From: Betaproteobacteria bacterium
GTDB taxonomy: Bacteria > Pseudomonadota > Gammaproteobacteria > Burkholderiales > SG8-39
Reading direction: 5' to 3'
DNA: 5,196 nucleotides
Assembly (NCBI GenBank): GCA_027317055.1
Contig: DAHVFK010000268.1
Span: forward strand, 1-5,196
Position numbers and translations under genes: made by a program. Of the stretch, positions 1 through 5,196 are shown one piece after another (position 1 is the first letter of the stretch; every line of letters starts with the position of its first letter). The notes beneath the pieces are model-generated. The model was not told the origin of the DNA and ran no database searches. It worked only from the letters and a program-made list of their open reading frames with translations.

Positions 1-1
1 G

Positions 2-607
2 CTCAAGGGTGAGGTCGAGAACGCGTTCTGCAGCGTGCGCCCGCCGGGCCACCACGCCTGCCGCGCGCGGCCGATGGGATTCTGCATCTTCAACAACGTC
101 GCGGTCGCGGCGCGCCACGCGGTGCACGCGCACGGCGTCGAACGCGTGGCGATCGTCGACTTCGACGTGCACCACGGCAACGGCACCGAGGACATCTTCG
201 CCCACGACGACAACGTGCTGATGGTTTCGACCTTCCAGCACCCGTTCTATCCCTACTGCGGCACCGAGGACCGGGCGCCGAACATGGTCAACGTGCCGCT
301 CGCCGCGGGCAGCGGCTCGAAGCCTTTTCGCGAGGCGGTGAGCGAGGCCTGGCTGCCCGCGCTCGAGGCCTTCGAGCCCCAGCTGGTGATCTTCTCCGCC
401 GGCTTCGACGCCCACGCCGAGGACGACATGGCGATGCTCGCGCTCAAGGATGCCGACTACGGCTGGGTCACCGAGCAGATCAAGGCGGTCGCCGAGCGCA
501 CCGCCGACGGCCGCGTTGTCTCCATGCTCGAAGGCGGCTACGCTTTGTCTGCGCTCGGGCGCTCGGTGGTGCAGCACCTGCGCGTGCTGGCCGGCCTGAA
601 CGCCTGA
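2..607 (+). CDS. Histone deacetylase family protein (zinc amidohydrolase), 5'-truncated by window edge
   Basis: This is the C-terminal 201 residues of a class II-like bacterial histone deacetylase/acetylpolyamine amidohydrolase; roughly the first 100 residues of a family member of about 300 lie before the window. Reading from base 2 gives in-frame sequence leading into RPPGHHA (partial residues 13-19), which carries the tandem catalytic histidines. DFDVHHGNGT follows (about 53-62), with D55 and H57 as zinc ligands, then SAGFDAH (131-137), with D136 as the third ligand, and EGGY with catalytic Y180. All active-site elements visible in this part are intact. The family hydrolyses N-acetyl groups on lysine or polyamines in the cytoplasm; the substrate here cannot be read from sequence. 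A GTG at 35-37 could be taken as a start, but it falls inside the conserved catalytic region and is not the true start. A glutathione S-transferase follows after 27 bases on the same strand, so co-transcription is likely. Confidence 0.93.
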   Translation, partial: LKGEVENAFCSVRPPGHHACRARPMGFCIFNNVAVAARHAVHAHGVERVAIVDFDVHHGNGTEDIFAHDDNVLMVSTFQHPFYPYCGTEDRAPNMVNVPLAAGSGSKPFREAVSEAWLPALEAFEPQLVIFSAGFDAHAEDDMAMLALKDADYGWVTEQIKAVAERTADGRVVSMLEGGYALSALGRSVVQHLRVLAGLNA

Positions 608-623
608 TTTCGATCGATCACCC

Positions 624-628
624 AGGAG
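624..628 (+). promoter_or_regulatory. Shine-Dalgarno site of the glutathione S-transferase gene
   Basis: AGGAG lies six bases before the ATG at 635. It is the clearest ribosome binding site in the window and fixes the start of the glutathione S-transferase gene. Confidence 0.8.
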
Positions 629-634
629 TCATCC

Positions 635-1243
635 ATGCAGCTCTACTACTCTCCCGGCGCCTGCTCCATGGCGCCGCATATCGTCGCGCGCGAAGCGGGG
701 CATGCGTTCGACCTGGTGAAGGTCAACATTCCGGAAAAGAAGACCGCGGACGGCGGCGACTTCTGGAAGATCAACCCCAAGGGCTATGTCCCGGCGCTGC
801 AGCTCGACGACGGCAACGTGCTCACCGAAGTGGCAATCATCTGCCAGTACCTCGCCGACCAGAAACCCGATTCCGGCCTCGTGCCGCGCTTCGGCACGCT
901 GGAGCGCTACCGCGAGATGGAATGGCTAAACTTCGCCGCGACCGAGGTGCACAAGCAGATCGGCGCGCTGTTCAACCCCAAGCTGACGCCCGAGATGAAG
1001 GAGGTCCAGCTCGGCGTGATCGAGCGGCGCCTGAACGCGCTGGAGAAGATGCTCGAAGGCAGGCCCTACGCGATGGGCGAGCGCTTCACCGTCGCCGACG
1101 CCTACCTTTTCACCGTGCTCAACTGGGCCCCCATGCACAAGATCGACCTCGGCAAGTGGCCGAACATCAAGGCCTACGTTGCGCGCGTCGCGGCGCGGCC
1201 CAAGGTGCAGGAGACGCTGCGGGTGGAGGGGCTGCACAAATAG
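635..1243 (+). CDS. gstA: Beta-class glutathione S-transferase, GstA-like
   Basis: A complete 202-residue cytosolic glutathione transferase, the usual size for the bacterial beta class. The N-terminal thioredoxin-like domain (about 1-80) begins MQLYYSPGACS, with the beta-class Cys10 that can form a mixed disulfide with glutathione. It continues with NPKGYVPAL (47-55, cis-Pro53) and LTE (63-65), where Glu65 is expected to bind the gamma-glutamyl group. The helical C-terminal domain has His106-Lys107, also typical of this class, and the FTVADAYLF folding motif (151-159). The whole pattern resembles E. coli GstA closely. The expected role is conjugation of glutathione to electrophiles, or glutathione-dependent reduction, in detoxification and oxidative stress; the substrate is unknown. 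The start is supported by AGGAG six bases upstream. It sits 27 bases after the deacetylase-family gene, probably in the same transcript. Confidence 0.95.
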   Translation: MQLYYSPGACSMAPHIVAREAGHAFDLVKVNIPEKKTADGGDFWKINPKGYVPALQLDDGNVLTEVAIICQYLADQKPDSGLVPRFGTLERYREMEWLNFAATEVHKQIGALFNPKLTPEMKEVQLGVIERRLNALEKMLEGRPYAMGERFTVADAYLFTVLNWAPMHKIDLGKWPNIKAYVARVAARPKVQETLRVEGLHK

Positions 1244-1249
1244 CGTGCG

Positions 1250-1265
1250 GCGCGCTGCAGCGCGC
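1250..1265. repeat. Perfect 16-bp palindrome in the gap after gstA
   Basis: GCGCGCTGCAGCGCGC is its own reverse complement and lies between the gstA stop and the next gene. As RNA it could fold into a 6-bp GC stem with a TGCA loop. No T-run follows, so it is not a canonical intrinsic terminator. It could be a weak pause or processing hairpin, a binding site for a dimeric protein, or chance in GC-rich sequence. It lies just upstream of the TAGACT box of the next gene, where a -35 element would be expected. Confidence 0.4.
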
Positions 1266-1267
1266 AT

Positions 1268-1273
1268 TAGACT
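1268..1273 (+). promoter_or_regulatory. Candidate -10 box giving a leaderless mRNA for the 131-residue gene
   Basis: TAGACT matches four of six positions of the TATAAT consensus, including first T, second A and last T. It ends six bases before the ATG at 1280, the distance normally seen between a -10 box and the transcription start. No Shine-Dalgarno sequence precedes that ATG. I see no convincing -35 hexamer 16-18 bases upstream. The same hexamer stands at a similar position before senA. Confidence 0.4.
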
Positions 1274-1279
1274 CCTGCC

Positions 1280-1675
1280 ATGCAAGCGAGCGAGCGCGCC
1301 AGCCCGGAGGCCTTGAAGGCGTTCGAAGCGGTGTGCGAATCCGCGGCGCGCGCGGTGCGCCAGGCCGGCTCGATGCGCGACGCTATGCAAGCCTCCGAGG
1401 TAACCGAGCCGCATTCGCTGCAGGGTGTGGGGCGCCTGCTGCCGGGCTTCCGCAGGCTGCACAAGGCGCTCGCCAACCGGCTCGAGGAACTGCTCATGTC
1501 GCAGCTCGAGGTCGCGGGGCGCATCCGCGAGCCTTACGGCCTGGACAGGGAGCTCGACCAGCTCAAGGTGCGCGAATGGTACGTGCTGCGCACCGACTAT
1601 CCCGAGCTCTATACCAAGGGCGTCGCGCACGCGACCCAGCTCGTGCGCCGCATGCAGCAGACGCGCAAGAGATAG
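1280..1675 (+). CDS. Conserved-looking hypothetical protein, 131 residues, function unknown
   Basis: I do not recognise this family. The predicted protein is soluble, with no signal peptide or membrane segment. It is rich in Ala, Arg, Glu and Leu, which suggests a mostly helical fold. The N-terminal half (about 1-45) is an Ala/Glu/Arg-rich segment, and 55-85 looks like an amphipathic helix with many charges. The C-terminal part has an aromatic cluster, REWYVLRTDYPELYTKG (about 98-114), before a basic end (RRMQQTRKR). Its reality is supported by normal codon structure, by the absence of any other gene in the interval, and by an exact fit between gstA (36-base gap) and the convergent yceH stop. 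There is no Shine-Dalgarno sequence; a TAGACT box six bases before the ATG suggests a separate promoter. Antisense frames here lack recognisable domains. Confidence 0.72.
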   Translation: MQASERASPEALKAFEAVCESAARAVRQAGSMRDAMQASEVTEPHSLQGVGRLLPGFRRLHKALANRLEELLMSQLEVAGRIREPYGLDRELDQLKVREWYVLRTDYPELYTKGVAHATQLVRRMQQTRKR

Positions 1676-2308
1676 CTACTTCGCCGCCAGGCGGCTGACG
1701 AGCTCGCGCAGCTGCCTGACTTCGTCCTCGAGCCGGGCGAGGTCCGCTCTGAGTGCCGCAACGTCGTCGACAGAGACGTCTTGCGCCGCCTGCGGCTGCG
1801 CTGCCGGCGTCCCGCTCAGCAGCTGGGCCCAGCGGTTTTCCCTCGCGCCCGGCAGGCGCGGCAGCTCGATCACCAGGGCTCCCGCGGGCCGGGCCGCGAG
1901 CTCCTCCAGGAATCCTTGCACCGCCGAGATATCGGCGAAGCGGTGCAGCCGGTCGCAGGCGATGCGCAGCTCGCCCGCGGTCTGCGGGCCGCGCAGCATG
2001 AGCGCGGTGAGCAGGGCCGCGGACTGGCTCGGTACCTGCAGCACCCGCTCCAGGTTGTGCGAATAGCGCGGCACGCGCCCGCCGCTCGATTCCACCACCA
2101 GGTTGCCGCGCTTGAGGCTGTCGATCGCCGCCTGCACCTCCGTCTCGCTCGCCTGCAGCACCGGGTCGCGGCTGGTCTTCTGGTTGCAGCCGGAGACCAG
2201 GGTGTTGAGCGTGAGCGGGTACGTATCCGGAACGGTGCGCTCCTTCTCGACCAGGGTGCCGAGGACGCGCGTTTCGAGCAGCGACAGGGCGGGCAGGGGA
2301 TGCGACAT
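1676..2308 (-). CDS. yceH: YceH/DUF480 family protein
   Basis: A 210-residue cytoplasmic protein, close to the 215 residues of E. coli YceH. The N-terminal winged-helix domain has the family hallmark: LETRVLGTLVEKE (11-23), PDTYPLTLNTL (27-37) and GCNQKTSRDPV (40-50). A second winged-helix region follows (about 85-150, including ALMLRGPQTAGELR), then a Pro/Ala/Gln linker and a C-terminal heptad-like helix (about 178-207) that probably forms a coiled coil. The biochemical role of the family is unknown; the fold suggests nucleic-acid or protein binding. The frame stays open another 118 codons upstream, but that stretch overlaps the permease gene out of frame and is Arg/Pro/His-rich nonsense. 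The ATG at 2308 gives the conserved N-terminus and has AGGA seven bases before it. It starts 2 bases after the permease stop, so translation is probably coupled. Confidence 0.93.
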   Translation of the reverse strand: MSHPLPALSLLETRVLGTLVEKERTVPDTYPLTLNTLVSGCNQKTSRDPVLQASETEVQAAIDSLKRGNLVVESSGGRVPRYSHNLERVLQVPSQSAALLTALMLRGPQTAGELRIACDRLHRFADISAVQGFLEELAARPAGALVIELPRLPGARENRWAQLLSGTPAAQPQAAQDVSVDDVAALRADLARLEDEVRQLRELVSRLAAK

Positions 2309-2310
2309 GA

Positions 2311-3995
<1,685 letters not shown>

Positions 3996-4005
3996 ACGCG
4001 GCCTA

Positions 4006-4959
4006 TTATCGCAGCAGCTCGCCGAGCAGCGCGGTGAGCGCGTGGCGCTCGGCGGTGGGGGCGAACAGCGCGCGGCGCGCGCGCAGGGCGCGCTTGAGGC
4101 GAGAGTAGAAGGCGGGCTCGCGCCCGGCGCGTGCGATCAGGCGCGCGAGGGCGCGCTCGTCGCCGAAGGGGAAGTAGCCGGGGTAGGCGCGCCCGAGCAT
4201 GCCGCGGTTGCCGGCGATGCGCGAGGCGAGCACCGGGGTGCCGATGCGCGCGGCCTCGGCGATCACGTTCGCGCCGCCCTCCATCGCCGAGCTCACGACC
4301 AGCAGGTGGCTGCGCGCGATCCACCCGAGCGCGCGCGGATGGCTGCGCGCTCCGAGCCGGCGGTAGCGCGGCTCGCGCCGCGCCCAGTCCTCGGCCTGGG
4401 CCTGCATCTGTTCGCTCAAAGCGGCGCCGAGCTGGACCAGCTCGAGCCGCGGCAGGTCGCGCAGGTGCTCGAGCGCGGCGGCGGCGCGGAACGGGTCTTT
4501 TTCCTCGCGCAGGTGGCCGCTCACCAGGACGCGCAAGCGCCCGCGCGGCGGCGCGGCGCGCAAGGCCGTGTCGGCCGACTGGTAGATCACGCGCGTCTTG
4601 GCCCGCAGCCGCGCGGGCAGCGCGCGCCGCGCCTCGTCCTGCAGCACCACCAGCCGGTCGGCGAGCTCGATCGAGCGGCGCGCCTCGGCCGAGGCCGGCA
4701 GGTCGCGGTACAGGTCGGTGCCGGTGAGCGCCACCACGAGCGGCGCGCGCGGGTGCGCGGCGCGGTAGCGTTCGACCGAAGCATGGCTGCGGCGCGCGTG
4801 CAGCGCGACCAGCAGGTCGCAGGCGCGCCCGTCCCACTCGGTGCCGAGCGCGACGCGGTGCCCGAGCGAGCGCGCGAACGCCGCCCAGCGCTGCGCCGTG
4901 TGCCGGTTGCCGTTGCGGCTGCCGGCCTTCGCCGGCGTCACGATCGATATTCTCGCCAT
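4006..4959 (-). CDS. senB: Selenosugar synthase SenB (TIGR04348 family glycosyltransferase)
   Basis: A 317-residue GT-B-like glycosyltransferase matching the TIGR04348 group, to which SenB of selenoneine biosynthesis belongs. SenB makes a carbon-selenium bond, joining selenophosphate to a UDP-activated sugar to give a selenosugar. Visible features are an N-terminal Rossmann strand and loop ISIVTPAKAGSRNGNRHTAQ (4-23), with the family's GN-R-TA-RW pattern; ALTGTDLYRDLP (77-88); VSGHLREEKDPFRAA (146-160); and EGGANVIAEAARIGTPVLAS (227-246), whose Glu227 and Glu235 form the sugar-nucleotide binding region of GT4-like enzymes. The Arg-rich C-terminus is ordinary for such GC. The assignment is strengthened by the divergent EgtB-like gene (SenA) 26 bases away. 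A retaining glycosyltransferase of other function is the alternative if context is ignored. The ATG is preceded only by a weak GGGG. It is probably the first gene of an operon running into yadG, yadH and yceH. Confidence 0.86.
   Translation of the reverse strand: MARISIVTPAKAGSRNGNRHTAQRWAAFARSLGHRVALGTEWDGRACDLLVALHARRSHASVERYRAAHPRAPLVVALTGTDLYRDLPASAEARRSIELADRLVVLQDEARRALPARLRAKTRVIYQSADTALRAAPPRGRLRVLVSGHLREEKDPFRAAAALEHLRDLPRLELVQLGAALSEQMQAQAEDWARREPRYRRLGARSHPRALGWIARSHLLVVSSAMEGGANVIAEAARIGTPVLASRIAGNRGMLGRAYPGYFPFGDERALARLIARAGREPAFYSRLKRALRARRALFAPTAERHALTALLGELLR
4921..4936 (-). other. Potential hairpin in the early senB mRNA
   Basis: Two copies of the self-complementary GCCGGC (4921-4926 and 4931-4936) are separated by four bases, allowing a 6-bp GC stem with a tetraloop. 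In the senB message this lies about 24-39 bases from the start codon, within codons 8-13, where a stable stem could slow initiation. It may be a chance result of GC-rich codons. Confidence 0.3.
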
Positions 4960-4985
4960 CGCCCCGGTTCGCTAGACTGGGCGTC
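4960..4985. promoter_or_regulatory. 26-base divergent start region between senB and senA
   Basis: The two start codons face away from each other with only 26 bases between them. Room for two complete promoters is lacking, so promoter elements for each gene must extend into the other's coding start. Neither ATG has a good Shine-Dalgarno sequence: senB has only GGGG close to its ATG and senA has GGG. No clear operator palindrome beyond CTAG (4972-4975) is visible. Confidence 0.6.
4973..4978 (+). promoter_or_regulatory. Candidate -10 box giving a leaderless senA mRNA
   Basis: TAGACT ends seven bases before the senA ATG, so transcription would begin at or next to the start codon. It is the same hexamer found six bases before the ATG at 1280. 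The -35 position would fall around 4950-4955 (TTCTCG), a poor match lying inside the senB start. Confidence 0.4.
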
Positions 4986-5196
4986 ATGTTAGTCGATCCG
5001 GCGCTCGATCCGCGCCTCGAACCGCAGACGCTCGCGCGCGACCTGATGGCGAGCCGCGCGCGCAGCTCGCGTGTCACGGCCGGCCTGGGCGGGGCGCGCC
5101 TGCTCGGCCCCAAGCTCGCGATCGTCAACCCGCCACTGTGGGAAATCGGCCACGTGGCCTGGTTTCAGGAGCGCTGGTGCCTGCGCCAGCAGACTT
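4986..5196 (+). CDS. senA: Selenoneine synthase SenA (EgtB-like, DinB domain), 3'-truncated by window edge
   Basis: The first 70 residues of a protein whose C-terminal part lies beyond the window. It starts MLVDPALDPR, has an Arg/Ala-rich helix (about 16-30), then NPPLWEIGHVAWFQERWCLR (48-67), the characteristic first segment of the DinB-like domain of EgtB and SenA enzymes. By analogy with EgtB, His56 in the IGHVAWF stretch should be the first of three histidines binding the catalytic iron; the others and the FGE-sulfatase-like domain are off the edge. SenA joins a selenosugar to hercynine using oxygen, leading to selenoneine. An EgtB-type ergothioneine enzyme is the main alternative, but the divergent senB beside it and the NPPLWEIGH-WFQE-WCLR wording favour SenA. 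No Shine-Dalgarno sequence is evident; a TAGACT box seven bases before the ATG suggests a leaderless transcript. Confidence 0.82.
   Translation, partial: MLVDPALDPRLEPQTLARDLMASRARSSRVTAGLGGARLLGPKLAIVNPPLWEIGHVAWFQERWCLRQQT

Noticed and set aside
35..37. GTG as the true start of the deacetylase-family gene
   Set aside because: It lies directly before the catalytic RPPGHHA motif, and upstream in-frame sequence to base 2 is family-like, so the gene is cut by the window edge rather than short.
1250..1273. Intrinsic terminator after gstA
   Set aside because: The palindrome could form a hairpin but no T-run follows it.
922..1698. Open frames on both strands overlapping gstA and the 131-residue gene
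   Set aside because: They cross the well-supported gstA stop and give Arg/Ala/Gly-rich sequence with no motif; open only because of high GC at third positions.

Overview
The window is GC-rich, densely coding bacterial chromosome. Its gene families (a GstA-like beta-class glutathione S-transferase, YceH, a YadGH-type ABC-2 pair and a TIGR04348/SenB-type glycosyltransferase beside an EgtB-like gene) suggest a betaproteobacterium such as Burkholderiales or Rhodocyclales. That placement is inferred from gene content and composition, not from a marker gene. There are no rRNA or tRNA genes, insertion sequences or CRISPR arrays, and no non-coding stretch longer than about 40 bases.

Left part, plus strand (2-1675): the C-terminal two thirds of a zinc-dependent histone-deacetylase-family amidohydrolase, then a complete beta-class glutathione S-transferase with a good ribosome binding site, then a 131-residue protein I do not recognise. 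This third gene lacks a Shine-Dalgarno sequence but has a TAGACT box six bases before its ATG, so it may have its own promoter and a leaderless mRNA.

Middle and right part, minus strand (read from 4959 down to 1676): a tight four-gene run. It holds a SenB-type selenosugar synthase, a YadG-like ABC ATPase (10-base gap), a YadH-like ABC-2 permease (ATGA overlap) and a YceH/DUF480 protein (2-base gap). The spacing indicates one operon. The YceH stop codon abuts the stop codon of the unknown plus-strand gene, with no base between them.

Right edge, plus strand (4986-5196): the first 70 codons of an EgtB-like DinB-domain protein, best read as selenoneine synthase SenA, divergent from senB across only 26 bases. 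SenA and SenB together mark a selenoneine (selenium analogue of ergothioneine) pathway. SenB would make a selenosugar from selenophosphate and a UDP-sugar, and SenA would join it to hercynine. The selenophosphate synthetase (SenC/SelD) and the hercynine methyltransferase (EgtD) are not in the window.

The most interesting points are the divergent senA/senB arrangement with its very compact regulatory gap, and the placement of an ABC-2 transporter of unknown substrate directly behind senB in the same apparent operon.
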